Positions 52,063-61,036 are shown, numbered from the stretch's first letter. The stretch: DNA of 64,000 bases from Rufibacter sediminis (GCF_014269285.1 NZ_JACOAF010000041.1:333086-397085); one strand, 5' to 3'. The notes: generated by a model from the letters alone, not told the origin. Made by a program: numbers and translations.

Positions 52063-53066
52063 AAAAAGCCTTCGTCCTGCTATTACTGCTGTTGCTGCTT
52101 TTAACCCTGGGGTTTCTCCTGGGGCTGAAGATAGGAAGTCTGCCCACTTCTTACGCGACCGTTTTTGCGGCCCTTTTTGAATATGATGCCCAAAACGCCA
52201 CCCATTACAGCATTGTGAACTTGCGCTTGCCCCGGCTGCTGCTGGCATTCCTAACGGGTGCTTCGCTGGCTTTTTCGGGGTACCTCATGCAGGCCCTGGT
52301 GAACAACGCTTTAGCGGATCCTTTTCTACTTGGCACGGCCTCGGGCGCTTCTCTGGGGGCCTCGTTCAGTTTCTTCCTCTTCGCCGATCTCACCTTGATG
52401 GGCTTGTACCTGCCGCCGTTTTTCGCGCTGCTGGGTTCTTTCGCCGTGACGTTGGTGGTGGTACTGCTGGGTTCGCGGCGCGGACAGTTGATTCCCAGCC
52501 AGATGTTGCTGGTGGGCGTGGCGCTCAGTTCTTTGCTCACTGCCCTGGTGAGCTTGCTCATGTTTCTCTCTGACTCCGAAAGCCAGTTAAAGTCGGTGGT
52601 GTTCTGGAGCATGGGCGGGTTTGAGAAAGCCGATTGGGCTACCCTGGGCTATCCGGCCGTGGCGCTGGCCAGCGGATTGGTTTTGTTTTTCTTTTTGCAG
52701 CGGCATCTGAGTGTGCTGCTGTTGGGCGCGGAACGCGCCGAGACGTTGGGAGTAGACGTTCGGTTTATCCGGTGGGTGATGCTGGTGACGGTGTCGGTGG
52801 TGACGGGATTTGCGGTGGCCTTCTCGGGGCCGGTGGGGTTTGTGGGGCTCATGGTGCCGCACCTCACGCGCGCCCTGCTGGGAACCACCAACCGGTTCAA
52901 CTTACTGGCCTGTGCCCTGGCCGGCGGATTGTTTCTGGTGGTTTGTGATTTGATTTCCAGATGGATTTATCCGCCGGCCGGTATGCCGGTTGGTATCGTG
53001 ACATCGTTCTTTGGTGTGCCTTTCTTCGTATATTTGCTGCGAAGAAAGAACTACCGATTCAGTTAA
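52059..53066 (+). CDS. FecCD/BtuC-family ABC permease
   Basis: A 335-residue permease with about ten helices, starting at GTG (52059) that overlaps the binding-protein stop. Family motifs: LRLPRLLLAFLTGASLAFSG, GVALSSLLTALVSLLMFLSD, and GPVGFVGLMVPHLTRALLG. It forms the transmembrane channel for the substrate brought by the upstream lipoprotein. The ATPase (BtuD/FecE) is not encoded here and must be elsewhere. The stop shares one base with the queD start. Confidence 0.92.
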   Translation: MKKAFVLLLLLLLLLTLGFLLGLKIGSLPTSYATVFAALFEYDAQNATHYSIVNLRLPRLLLAFLTGASLAFSGYLMQALVNNALADPFLLGTASGASLGASFSFFLFADLTLMGLYLPPFFALLGSFAVTLVVVLLGSRRGQLIPSQMLLVGVALSSLLTALVSLLMFLSDSESQLKSVVFWSMGGFEKADWATLGYPAVALASGLVLFFFLQRHLSVLLLGAERAETLGVDVRFIRWVMLVTVSVVTGFAVAFSGPVGFVGLMVPHLTRALLGTTNRFNLLACALAGGLFLVVCDLISRWIYPPAGMPVGIVTSFFGVPFFVYLLRRKNYRFS

Positions 53067-53482
53067 TGGTATACGTAAGCAGATTAGAGCATTTCAATGC
53101 GGCGCACAAGCTGCATAACCCCAATTGGTCGCTGGCTAAAAACAAGGAAGTTTTTGGGCCCTGCGCAAATACCAACTGGCACGGACATAACTATGAACTG
53201 ATTGTAACGGTGAAGGGCAAGCCAGATCCTGATACCGGTTTCGTGATCGATCTCAAGAAATTGAGCACGCTTATCCGGGAGCACATCATCAAGAAAGTAG
53301 ACCACAAGAACCTCAACATGGATGTCGCCTTCATGGAAGGCAAACTGGCCAGCACAGAAAACCTGGTCATGGAGTTTTGGAACATCCTAAACCCCCTCAT
53401 TCCTCGTATATCAGGAGCACAGCTGCACAGCCTGAAGCTATATGAGACCCCCCGTAACTTTGTGGAATATTTTGGCGAGTAG
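53066..53482 (+). CDS. queD: 6-pyruvoyl-tetrahydropterin synthase / QueD family
   Basis: A 138-residue T-fold enzyme. The ATG at 53066 (MVYVSRLEHFNAAHKLHNPN) follows the permease stop directly; a longer frame upstream lies within the permease gene. Zinc ligands are H14, H39 and H41 (NWHGHNYEL), C33 in FGPCANTN is the likely catalytic Cys, and VDHKNLNMD and the E of STENLVMEFW complete the site. It is either QueD (7-deazaguanine, queuosine pathway) or a PTP synthase; the sequence alone does not separate them. Coupling to an ABC transporter is curious but may be only positional. Confidence 0.88.
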   Translation: MVYVSRLEHFNAAHKLHNPNWSLAKNKEVFGPCANTNWHGHNYELIVTVKGKPDPDTGFVIDLKKLSTLIREHIIKKVDHKNLNMDVAFMEGKLASTENLVMEFWNILNPLIPRISGAQLHSLKLYETPRNFVEYFGE

Positions 53483-53637
53483 AGTTCTAGTAAACCTGTA
53501 ACAAAAGAAAACAAGGCAAGATAATTTATTTAAAGCTTACAATATAAGTTGATTGAATGCGTTCTGGCACAAACATTGTGTGAAGGGGTACCATCGGCTT
53601 TTCATTGTAAGAGCCCTGTTACTTCAGCACCCATTCA

Positions 53638-54795
53638 ATGAAATATTACATTATTGCCGGAGAACGCTCTGGAGACCTGCACGCCTCCAACCTAATCAAG
53701 CAGCTGCACCTACAGGATCCTGAGGCCCACATCCGCTGCTGGGGCGGCGACATGATGGAAGCGGCCGGGGCAGAATTGGTCAAGCACTACCAGGAAATGG
53801 CCTTCATGGGTTTTCTGGAAGCCGCCAAGAACCTGTTCAAAATCAAGCGTTTTCTGAAAGAGTGCCAGGACGATCTGTTGGCGTATAAACCCGATGTGGT
53901 GATTTTGGTAGACTACGCCGGGTTCAACATGCGCATCGCTAAGGTCGCGAAGGAACACGGGCTCAAAGTCTTCTACTACATTTCCCCAAAAATCTGGGCT
54001 TGGAATCAGGGGCGCGTGCATACCATCAAAAAGCTGGTGGACAAGATGTTCGTCATCATGCCCTTCGAGAAAGACTTCTACCAGAAGTTTGACTACAAAA
54101 CCGACTATATTGGCAATCCGGTGTCAGATGCGGTGTCGGCCCACCAACTCAACCCCAATTTCCGGCAAGACAATGAACTGGATGACCGGCCGATCATAGC
54201 CGTGTTGCCCGGCAGCCGCCAACAAGAGATAGAGAACATCCTCTATATCATGCTCAGCATTCTGCCGCCTTTCCAGGATTACCAGTTTGTGGTGGCCGCG
54301 GTGAGTAATTTCTCCAAAGAGTACTACGAGCACTTCAACCGGAAGCCGTTCATCAAGATTGTCTACGACCAAACGTATGACATCCTGGCCAACGCCGAGG
54401 CCGCTTTGGTGACTTCTGGTACGGCCACGCTGGAAACAGCCATGTTTAACGTGCCGCAAGTGGTTTGCTATAGAACCAGCGCCGTTTCTTACTGGATTGG
54501 CCGCGCCGTGATCAAAGTGCCGTTTATCTCCCTGGTAAACCTGATTGCCGGCAAGAAGATTGTCCCGGAACTGATCCAGGGCGACATGAACGCGCAGAAC
54601 CTGGTGAAAGAACTGAAAAATATTTTACAGAACCCCGCAGGCAGAAACGCCCAGCTGGACGGGTACAAGCGGGTGCGGGAACTGATCGGGGATTTTAACA
54701 CGTCTGAAACCGCCGCCAAGCTGATGGTGCAGTACCTGCGCGAGGACAAAGGAGCCCCGGCCACCAACAAGCCCTTGCAGAACGTCGCCTTTTAA
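53638..54795 (+). CDS. lpxB: Lipid-A-disaccharide synthase
   Basis: A 385-residue GT19 glycosyltransferase that joins UDP-2,3-diacylglucosamine and lipid X in lipid A synthesis. Diagnostic stretches: MKYYIIAGERSGDLHASNLI, WGGDMMEAAGAELVKHYQEM, ISPKIWAWNQGR, AVLPGSRQQEIEN and LVTSGTATLETAMFNVPQVV. The stop codon TAA (54793-54795) lies inside a palindromic element, so the last two or three residues derive from the repeat. The preceding 155-bp gap shows only a short CACAA/TTGTG inverted repeat. Confidence 0.96.
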   Translation: MKYYIIAGERSGDLHASNLIKQLHLQDPEAHIRCWGGDMMEAAGAELVKHYQEMAFMGFLEAAKNLFKIKRFLKECQDDLLAYKPDVVILVDYAGFNMRIAKVAKEHGLKVFYYISPKIWAWNQGRVHTIKKLVDKMFVIMPFEKDFYQKFDYKTDYIGNPVSDAVSAHQLNPNFRQDNELDDRPIIAVLPGSRQQEIENILYIMLSILPPFQDYQFVVAAVSNFSKEYYEHFNRKPFIKIVYDQTYDILANAEAALVTSGTATLETAMFNVPQVVCYRTSAVSYWIGRAVIKVPFISLVNLIAGKKIVPELIQGDMNAQNLVKELKNILQNPAGRNAQLDGYKRVRELIGDFNTSETAAKLMVQYLREDKGAPATNKPLQNVAF

Positions 54796-54824
54796 GGCTT
54801 CTTTTTAAAAAGTAGCCCCTAAAC
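54789..54824. repeat. 36-bp palindromic element, copy 27, overlapping the lpxB stop
   Basis: CTTTTAAGGCTT, core CTTTTTAAAAAG, TAGCCCCTAAAC. Its TTTTAA provides the lpxB terminator codon. Confidence 0.7.
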
Positions 54825-54836
54825 GGAATATCTCTA

Positions 54837-54882
54837 AAAGCGAAGGCCTCCCTTACCAAATGTAGGGGAGGCCTTCGCTTTT
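54837..54882. terminator. Bidirectional terminator between lpxB and clpX
   Basis: A 17-bp perfect stem AAAAGCGAAGGCCTCCC and complement around a 12-nt loop, between convergent genes. Confidence 0.85.
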
Positions 54883-54900
54883 ATGGTTTCTTGAAAGAGG

Positions 54901-56130
54901 CTAAGCTACTTTCAGTTTCTTAATCGCAGATTTCTCAAATTTCTCCCGGGCGTATTCCAGGGTGATCACCAAATCAGTGGTGCCGTCCTGCTCTTCAGAC
55001 GGAAGGTCAAACATAGCATCGGTCATGATGCCTTCGCAGATGGAACGGAGACCACGGGCGCCCAGTTTGTACTCGGCGGCTTTCTCCACGATGTACTCCA
55101 GCGTGTCCTCGGCAAACTCCAGGTTGATGTTCTCCATCTCAAACAGGCGCTTGTACTGTTTCACCAGCGAGTTCTTGGGTTCGGTGAGAATCAGGCGGAG
55201 GGTTTCGCTGTCCAGTGGGTTCAGGTGCGTCACTACCGGCAGACGGCCAATCAGCTCAGGAATCAAACCGAAAGATTTCAGGTCCTGGGAGGTGATGTAG
55301 CGCAGGAAGTTCTCGGTGTCCACTTTCTCGTCCAGATTGGTAGAGGAGAAACCGATGGGTTTGGTGTTCAGACGGCTCTTGATGAGGCGGTCAATGCCTA
55401 CAAAGGCGCCACCGCAAATGAAAAGAATGTTCTCGGTGTTCACGGAGATCATTTTTTGCTCGGGGTGCTTACGCCCGCCCTGCGGTGGCACGTTCACCGA
55501 TGTTCCCTCCAGGAGCTTCAATAACGCCTGCTGTACGCCTTCGCCGCTCACATCACGCGTGATGGACGGGTTGTCGCTTTTACGGGCGATTTTGTCAATC
55601 TCGTCAATATACACGATGCCGCGCTCGGCCGCTTCCACGTTGTAGTCGGCAGCTTGTAATAAACGGGTCAAAATGCTTTCCACGTCTTCGCCTACGTATC
55701 CGGCCTCCGTCAGCACGGTGGCATCAGCGATGCAGAACGGAACCTGCAGCACGCCGGCCAGCATACGGGCCAGGAAGGTTTTACCGGTACCGGTTTCGCC
55801 CACCATGATGATGTTGGATTTCTCGATCACCACATCATCGGTTTTCGGTTTCTGCATGAGGCGCTTGTAGTGGTTGTAGACCGCTACAGACATGACCTTT
55901 TTCGCTTCGTCCTGTCCAACCACAAACTGATCAAGGTAGGTTTTCATTTCCCGGGGTTTGATCAGGTTGAATTTAGGTGCGCGGTTGGTGGCACGTAACC
56001 TATTCTCCTCATTTAAAATCTGTTGCGCCTGTCCAATGCAGCGCTCACAAATGTGTGCGTTGATGCCTGAGATCATCACAGACACCTCTTTCTTGTTTTT
56101 TCCGCAAAAGGAGCACGTAATTTCTGCCAT
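54901..56130 (-). CDS. clpX: ATP-dependent Clp protease ATP-binding subunit ClpX
   Basis: A 409-residue AAA+ unfoldase. The zinc-binding domain has C6, C9, C28 and C31 ([10 protein letters not shown] ... ICERC). Walker A is [14 protein letters not shown], Walker [13 protein letters not shown], and the pore loop and ClpP-binding region follow ([24 protein letters not shown]). It feeds tagged substrates into ClpP, whose gene lies 2.4 kb away in the same orientation but separated by an opposite-strand GH9 gene. Its own promoter is visible upstream. Confidence 0.97.
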   Translation of the reverse strand: MAEITCSFCGKNKKEVSVMISGINAHICERCIGQAQQILNEENRLRATNRAPKFNLIKPREMKTYLDQFVVGQDEAKKVMSVAVYNHYKRLMQKPKTDDVVIEKSNIIMVGETGTGKTFLARMLAGVLQVPFCIADATVLTEAGYVGEDVESILTRLLQAADYNVEAAERGIVYIDEIDKIARKSDNPSITRDVSGEGVQQALLKLLEGTSVNVPPQGGRKHPEQKMISVNTENILFICGGAFVGIDRLIKSRLNTKPIGFSSTNLDEKVDTENFLRYITSQDLKSFGLIPELIGRLPVVTHLNPLDSETLRLILTEPKNSLVKQYKRLFEMENINLEFAEDTLEYIVEKAAEYKLGARGLRSICEGIMTDAMFDLPSEEQDGTTDLVITLEYAREKFEKSAIKKLKVA

Positions 56131-56181
56131 ATACCGAAGAGTGGGATGTACTTTTCCGTCCCTAAGATGGGGCGGTTACGA

Positions 56182-56214
56182 CAAAGTTACAAAATTGGTT
56201 AGGCACTACGCCAA
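56182..56214 (-). promoter_or_regulatory. Promoter of clpX
   Basis: Minus strand TAACTTTG (56182-56189) with TTG (56212-56214) 22 bp upstream, slightly wide. The 56131-56473 gap holds nothing else recognisable. Confidence 0.55.
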
Positions 56215-56473
56215 AATATTTTTGCACAAGGCTATGAACAGCTGCTCTGAAGTGGTTGGAAGCGAGAGAATTATAAAATATAGCCTATTTTGTATCTGAT
56301 TGAAGCAGAACCTGCTGGATGGTACTTCTACGGACGCGAGCTCCTAAACTTCCTTCAAAAAAAATTAAGCGGCGGTGCTGAAAGCGAACCTCCAATGTCC
56401 TTCTCTTTGAACTTGAGGCAACTAGAGCGGTCTGATGGCGGGCTGCAGGGCAGAGACAAAAGGCGCTGAATTC

Positions 56474-56504
56474 TTGTACACGTAGCCGCGGGGAGGTATG
56501 TTTG
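56474..56504 (+). promoter_or_regulatory. Promoter of the GH9 gene
   Basis: TTG (56474-56476) and TATGTTTG (56497-56504) separated by 20 bp; the transcript start near 56510 excludes upstream alternative start codons and fixes the ATG at 56541. Confidence 0.7.
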
Positions 56505-56540
56505 GGAACAACAGATCCTTACCCCCAACCTTACCGCTCT

Positions 56541-58367
56541 ATGAAAAAACACAGACCTTGTTTGTTCCTCCTCTTACTATGGCTGTTTACCTTCCAACTA
56601 CAGGCCCAACCCACTGCCCCGGCCTGGATCAGAATCAACCAGATGGGCTACGCGCCCGCCGGCGTGAAAGTAGCCGTTTGGGCCACCAAAAGCCCTGAGG
56701 CAACCATAAGCCGCTTTGAGCTGGTAGAAGCCAAAAGCGGAAAAACCGTTCTGAAAAAAAACGCTGGCCAAGGCTTTGGGGCCTATGGTCCGTTCACGCA
56801 AACGTACCGGCTAGATTTCTCAGACTTCTCTAAACCGGGCAACTATTACCTCCGGGTAGGGCCGGTGCGCTCCCCGGAATTCAAAATCTCGGAGGTTGCT
56901 TACAAAGGGGCCGCTGATTTTGCGCTGCGCTACCTGCGGCAACAGCGCAGCAATTTCAACCCGTACCTCAAAGACTCCTGCCATACCCATGATGGATACA
57001 CCGTTTACGGACCCATGCCTCAGCACACGCGGATAGATGTATCGGGTGGTTGGCATGACGCCAGCGATTACCTGCAGTATTCCACCACCTCGGCCAATGC
57101 CACGTACCATTTGTTGGCCGCTTACCGCGAATTCTCCGGCGTCTTCACTGATCAACATGCGGCCAATGGCCTGGCAGGGCAAAACGGCGTGGCCGATGTG
57201 CTGGACGAAGCCAAGTGGGGTCTGGACTGGCTCCTGAAAATGCACCCGCGCCCCGATTGGATGTTCAACCAGATAGCTGATGACCGTGACCATGCCGGCT
57301 ACCGTTTGCCCACCAAAGATTCCGTGGATTACGGTTTCGGGAAAGGCACGGGGCGGCCGGTCTATTTCCTGACGGGCGAGCCGCAAGGGTTGGGGAAATT
57401 CAAGAATAAAGCTACCGGCACCGCCTCAACGGCTGGGAAGTTTGCGAGCGCATTTGCCTTGGCGGCCCAGATTTACCAACCCGTAGACAAAGCGCTGGCC
57501 CAAACGTTCCGGACCCGATCTTTGTCAGCTTATAACTATGGCCTTGAGAAACCAGGAGTGGGGCAGACGGCATCGGTGAAAGCACCTTACATCTACGCCG
57601 AGGGAAACTGGGTAGATGACATGCAGCTGGGCGCCGCCGCTTTGTACCAACTCACCAATGACCGTAAATACTTTGAGCAGGCGTTTCAGTACGGGCAGCA
57701 GGAGAAAGTGACCCCCTGGCTGGGCGCTGATACCGCCAATCATTATGAGTGGTACCCTTTCCACAACTTCGGGCATTATGAACTGGCCCAGAAAGCCGAT
57801 GCTACCTCAAAAGCCGCTCTCATCAGTTACTACAAAGACGGAATTGACCGGGTTTGGCAGAAATCCAAAGGAAACGCTTTTTACCGGGGCATCCCATTCA
57901 TCTGGTGCTCCAACAACCTGACTACTTCCTTCGCCATCCAGTGCTACCTTTACCGCCAGCTCAGCGGTGACCAGACCTACGCCCCGCTGGAGCAGGCCTG
58001 CTTTGACTGGCTGTTCGGGCTCAATCCATGGGGCACCAGTATGGTGTATGGCTTGCCCGCCCACGGTGACACCCCGGTAGATACACACTCGTCTTTCACG
58101 GTGCTGCACAATTATTCGCTAGACGGCGGGTTAGTAGACGGACCCGTGTACGGCAGCATCTTCGGGAGCCTAATTGGGTTGAGTTTGCGGGAAGCCGATG
58201 AATACGCCGAGTTTCAGTCGCGCCTGGCCGTGTACCATGACGATGCCTCTGACTATAGCACCAATGAGCCCACCATGGACGGTACCGCTTCTTTGGTCTA
58301 TCTCCTGGCCGCGAAAGAACATGAGTCGGCGCAGCCGCTGAAGGCAAAGAAGAACAAAGGCAAGTAA
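56541..58367 (+). CDS. Glycoside hydrolase family 9 (endoglucanase-like), secreted
   Basis: A 608-residue secreted glycosidase: signal peptide (about 1-22), an N-terminal immunoglobulin-like CelD_N domain (about 28-115) and a GH9 (alpha/alpha)6 catalytic domain. The catalytic aspartates are in GGWHDASDYLQY (D173, D176) and the general acid is E576 in STNEPTMDGTA; HGDTPVDTHSS is another conserved block. It is expected to cut beta-1,4-glucans, possibly cellulose or xyloglucan. The C-terminus is Lys-rich (LKAKKNKGK). It lies on the opposite strand between clpX and clpP. Confidence 0.9.
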   Translation: MKKHRPCLFLLLLWLFTFQLQAQPTAPAWIRINQMGYAPAGVKVAVWATKSPEATISRFELVEAKSGKTVLKKNAGQGFGAYGPFTQTYRLDFSDFSKPGNYYLRVGPVRSPEFKISEVAYKGAADFALRYLRQQRSNFNPYLKDSCHTHDGYTVYGPMPQHTRIDVSGGWHDASDYLQYSTTSANATYHLLAAYREFSGVFTDQHAANGLAGQNGVADVLDEAKWGLDWLLKMHPRPDWMFNQIADDRDHAGYRLPTKDSVDYGFGKGTGRPVYFLTGEPQGLGKFKNKATGTASTAGKFASAFALAAQIYQPVDKALAQTFRTRSLSAYNYGLEKPGVGQTASVKAPYIYAEGNWVDDMQLGAAALYQLTNDRKYFEQAFQYGQQEKVTPWLGADTANHYEWYPFHNFGHYELAQKADATSKAALISYYKDGIDRVWQKSKGNAFYRGIPFIWCSNNLTTSFAIQCYLYRQLSGDQTYAPLEQACFDWLFGLNPWGTSMVYGLPAHGDTPVDTHSSFTVLHNYSLDGGLVDGPVYGSIFGSLIGLSLREADEYAEFQSRLAVYHDDASDYSTNEPTMDGTASLVYLLAAKEHESAQPLKAKKNKGK

Positions 58368-58394
58368 GGCTTAGAAGTTGTGAATCAGGTTCCT

Positions 58395-58430
58395 GTTTAG
58401 GGGCCTTTTTTCTGAAAAGGGGCCCAAAAC
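58395..58430. repeat. 36-bp palindromic element, copy 28
   Basis: GTTTAGGGGCCT, core TTTTTCTGAAAAG, GGGCCCAAAAC; followed 2 bp later by the 58-bp palindrome. Confidence 0.8.
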
Positions 58431-58432
58431 GG

Positions 58433-58490
58433 ATTTCCCCATCAACAAGAAAGCCCGCTCATGAGCGGGCTTTCTTGTTGATGGGGAAAT
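58433..58490. terminator. 58-bp perfect palindrome, bidirectional terminator
   Basis: Two exact 29-bp half-sites meet without a loop at GCTCATGAGC. It lies between the convergent GH9 and clpP genes. Stem ends are A/T-rich in both directions. Far longer than needed for termination. Confidence 0.85.
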
Positions 58491-58496
58491 GAAAAA

Positions 58497-59195
58497 TTAT
58501 GCTTTATGACGCGTCAGAACTTCGTCAATCAGACCATATTCTTTGGCTTCCTGCGCGATCATCCAATAGTCACGGTCAGAGTCTTTGTCAACCTGCTCCA
58601 CGGATTTGCCGCTGTGGCTGGAGATGATTTCATACAACTCTTTCTTCAGCTTCAGGATTTCACGGGCCGTGATCTCAATGTCTGAGGCCTGTCCTTGAGT
58701 ACCACCCATGGGTTGGTGAATCATAACCCGGGCGTGTGGCAGGGCAGAGCGCTTGTCTTTGGCTCCACCACACAGTAATACCGCACCCATAGAAGCGGCC
58801 AAACCGGTACAGATGGTGGCTACATCGGGCTGCACGTACTGCATGGTATCATAGATGCCTAGACCGGCATATACTGAACCACCCGGACTGTTGATGTACA
58901 GCAGGATGTCTTTCTTGGCGTCTACGCTTTCCAGGAACAGCAACTGCGCAGTAATAATGTTGGCGATATAATCATCTACCTGGGTGCCCAGGAAAATGAT
59001 ACGGTCTACCATCAGGCGGGAGAATACGTCAATCTCGCGGAAGTTGGTAGGTCTTTCCTCAATCACGGAACGCGTCATGCTGGTAGGGTGCATGTTCGTC
59101 TTGCTTTCCAGGTGGGTGAGGTATTGGTCAACGCCCAAGCCACTCATGCCTAGGCCTTGTACGGCAAATTTTCTGAATTCGTCTTTGGTGTACAT
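58497..59195 (-). CDS. clpP: ATP-dependent Clp protease proteolytic subunit
   Basis: A 232-residue serine peptidase. The catalytic triad is S135 (GLAASMGA), H160 (MIHQP) and D209 (DSDRDYW). The segment [20 protein letters not shown] is diagnostic. About 40 residues precede the conserved core and probably include a processed propeptide. It lies downstream of tig in the same orientation, with a 353-bp gap and its own palindromic element and terminator between them. Works with ClpX. Confidence 0.97.
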   Translation of the reverse strand: MYTKDEFRKFAVQGLGMSGLGVDQYLTHLESKTNMHPTSMTRSVIEERPTNFREIDVFSRLMVDRIIFLGTQVDDYIANIITAQLLFLESVDAKKDILLYINSPGGSVYAGLGIYDTMQYVQPDVATICTGLAASMGAVLLCGGAKDKRSALPHARVMIHQPMGGTQGQASDIEITAREILKLKKELYEIISSHSGKSVEQVDKDSDRDYWMIAQEAKEYGLIDEVLTRHKA

Positions 59196-59276
59196 AAGGG
59201 TTCTGTTTAGATGCCTTAACTTAAAAAGAAACGCGATGGTTACAAGAATAACCAGAGGGGCAAACGGAGTTCACCG

Positions 59277-59312
59277 GTTTCTGGGTTAGTTTTCTAAAAT
59301 CAGGCCAAAAAC
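59277..59312. repeat. 36-bp palindromic element, copy 29
   Basis: GTTTCTGGGTTAG, core TTTTCTAAAAT, CAGGCCAAAAAC, upstream of clpP. Confidence 0.7.
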
Positions 59313-59351
59313 GGATAATGGAATTTTACTGCCATTATGGCTGAAAAGGTA

Positions 59352-59476
59352 GCAAGTATCGCGTATCAGGTCTCAAGATAGGAGATATTTTGTAACGCCC
59401 GCTAGGCTTTCAGGAAAACTGCGGGAAGCAAATTTTTGAAAATCTTGCTACTTGCTACCCACTACGTGATACTTGC
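59352..59476. repeat. Inverted repeat GCAAGTATC(G/A)CGTA
   Basis: GCAAGTATCGCGTA (59352-59365) recurs inverted as TACGTGATACTTGC (59463-59476), with an extra GTAGCAAG copy (minus strand) at 59447-59458. The outer copy abuts the 70-bp palindrome. Possible dispersed repeat or a mobile-element trace. Confidence 0.5.
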
Positions 59477-59545
59477 CCTGCTTGGTTTAAAACAGAAAAG
59501 CCTTTGCCGTACGGCAAAGGCTTTTCTGTTTTAAACCAAGCAGGG
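59476..59545. terminator. 70-bp perfect palindrome after tig
   Basis: CCCTGCTTGG ... CCTTTGCCGT is exactly complementary to the following 35 bp, with no loop. It ends tig transcription (stop at 59548) and is also T-rich on the other strand. It contains an inner AAAACAGAAAAGCC stem like the smaller terminators in the window. Confidence 0.85.
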
Positions 59546-59547
59546 GA

Positions 59548-60876
59548 TTAAGCACCTACTTTATTGCGGAATTCTTCAGCCGTCACGGTGTTTTCTGTGA
59601 TGGTGATTTTCTCTTTCACAAACTCCAGCACTTTCTCAGCAACCAGGGCCTCGTACTCATTCACGAAGTTACGGCCGTTGTTTTGCTTCAAGTGGTTGTC
59701 CAGGAAGTTGTTGAAAGTGGCTTCCATTTCTTCCGGCACCTCTGGCATGTTGAACTGAGCCATCATTTTCTGACGCGCGCTGTTCACCACATCCTCGTTG
59801 CTCACTTTCAGGTCGTTCTCTTCCACCACTTTGTTGCGGATCATAGACCACTTCAGTTCTTTCACATACTGGTCGTAGAATTCCTCAATCTGCTCAGCAG
59901 TGATTTTGCCTTCGTTGGTCACGGCTAACCAGCGCTTGAAGAACTCAGTTGGAATCTCAATAGAAGATTTCTCCACCAGTTGGTCAATCACGTCGCGGTC
60001 CAGCACGTTCACGGCCTCACGGTCATAGTTTTCTTTGATCACCTCGCGTACTTTGGCGTCAAATTCTTCCTGCGTGGTCACGTTGCCTTGTCCGAAGATC
60101 TTGTCGAAGAACTCCTGGTTCATCTCGGCTGGCTCCGTGCGGTTGATTTTCTCTACCACAAAGGTGAATTGGCCGTTCAGGTCTTTGGTTACTTCTTTGC
60201 TCAGGCCGGTTACGTGCGCCAAAGCGGCATCGTCACCAAACGCTTCGCGGATGTCAAAGGTGATGGTGTCACCTGGTTTCACGCCCACAAACTTGTCTGC
60301 GCCAGCAATCACTTTGTTTAAAGGGAGCAGGGTTTTGGTCTCGAACTCACCTTCTACTTGTTTCAGGTCGCCGTACAGGTAATCGTTGGCCTCAGAAACC
60401 TCTGGGTTAGTGGTCTGCCCGAACTGGCGCTGCATCTGCTCATAGGCTTCGTCAACGGTGGTTTGGTCTACTTCAATGTCATATTTCTGCACAGAAACGT
60501 CATTCAAGGGCAGCTCAAATTCTGGCAACAAACCAACGGCGTAGCTGAATTCAAACTCTTTCTGGTTGTCCCAGTCAATGGCGTTCTCATCCTGACGCTC
60601 CGGAAGCGGCTCGCCCAGGATGCGCAGTTTGTTTTCTTTGATGTAGTTGTTCACAGACTCGTGCAGCAACTGGTTGATAGATTCCACCAAGATGCCTTTA
60701 CCGTACATCTTACGGATCAAACCAGCCGGAACCTTACCAGGGCGGAAGCCTTTGATGCTGGCTTTCTTGCTGTATTCTTTGATTTGCTCGTCTACACGGG
60801 CGGCGTAGTCGGCCTCTTGCAGGCTAACTTTTAGGCTGGCATTCTGGCCATCGGTTTGATTCAGGGTGATATTCAA
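59548..60876 (-). CDS. tig: Trigger factor (ribosome-associated chaperone)
   Basis: A 442-residue trigger factor: ribosome-binding N-terminal domain with KASIKGFRPGKVPAGLIRKM (the GFRxGKxP signature), a central PPIase-like domain (GVKPGDTITFDIREAF) and a helical C-terminal arm. The frame begins with TTG at 60876 (LNITLNQTDG read as M); no in-frame ATG occurs before residue about 59, inside the conserved domain, so TTG is almost certainly the start. A TAGCTTTG-like string overlaps this start but is probably not its promoter. tRNA-Leu lies upstream on the same strand, separated by a terminator. Confidence 0.95.
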   Translation of the reverse strand: MNITLNQTDGQNASLKVSLQEADYAARVDEQIKEYSKKASIKGFRPGKVPAGLIRKMYGKGILVESINQLLHESVNNYIKENKLRILGEPLPERQDENAIDWDNQKEFEFSYAVGLLPEFELPLNDVSVQKYDIEVDQTTVDEAYEQMQRQFGQTTNPEVSEANDYLYGDLKQVEGEFETKTLLPLNKVIAGADKFVGVKPGDTITFDIREAFGDDAALAHVTGLSKEVTKDLNGQFTFVVEKINRTEPAEMNQEFFDKIFGQGNVTTQEEFDAKVREVIKENYDREAVNVLDRDVIDQLVEKSSIEIPTEFFKRWLAVTNEGKITAEQIEEFYDQYVKELKWSMIRNKVVEENDLKVSNEDVVNSARQKMMAQFNMPEVPEEMEATFNNFLDNHLKQNNGRNFVNEYEALVAEKVLEFVKEKITITENTVTAEEFRNKVGA

Positions 60877-60910
60877 AGCTATCAGGTTTTAATTGTGCTA
60901 CGGTTAAATT

Positions 60911-60935
60911 GAAAAAACCCCCAACCCCGGTTGGG
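60911..60935 (-). terminator. Terminator of the tRNA-Leu transcript
   Basis: On the minus strand CCCAACC/GGTTGGG (7 bp) followed by GGTTTTTT, 20 bp after the tRNA. Confidence 0.65.
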
Positions 60936-60954
60936 ATTGAGGGTTTGACTTTTG

Positions 60955-61036
60955 TGCGGATGGAGGGACTCGAACCCCCATGCCTCGCAGCGCTAGATCC
61001 TAAGTCTAGTGCGTCTACCAATTTCGCCACATCCGC
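60955..61036 (-). tRNA. tRNA-Leu(UAG)
   Basis: An 82-nt cloverleaf: acceptor GCGGATG paired with CATCCGC, D arm GGCGAAATTGGTAGACGC, anticodon arm CTAGA-CTTAGGA-TCTAG with anticodon UAG, a long-variable-arm region CGCTGCGAGGCAT as expected for tRNA-Leu, and T arm GGGGGTTCGAGTCCCTC. CCA is not encoded. It is independently promoted. Confidence 0.97.
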
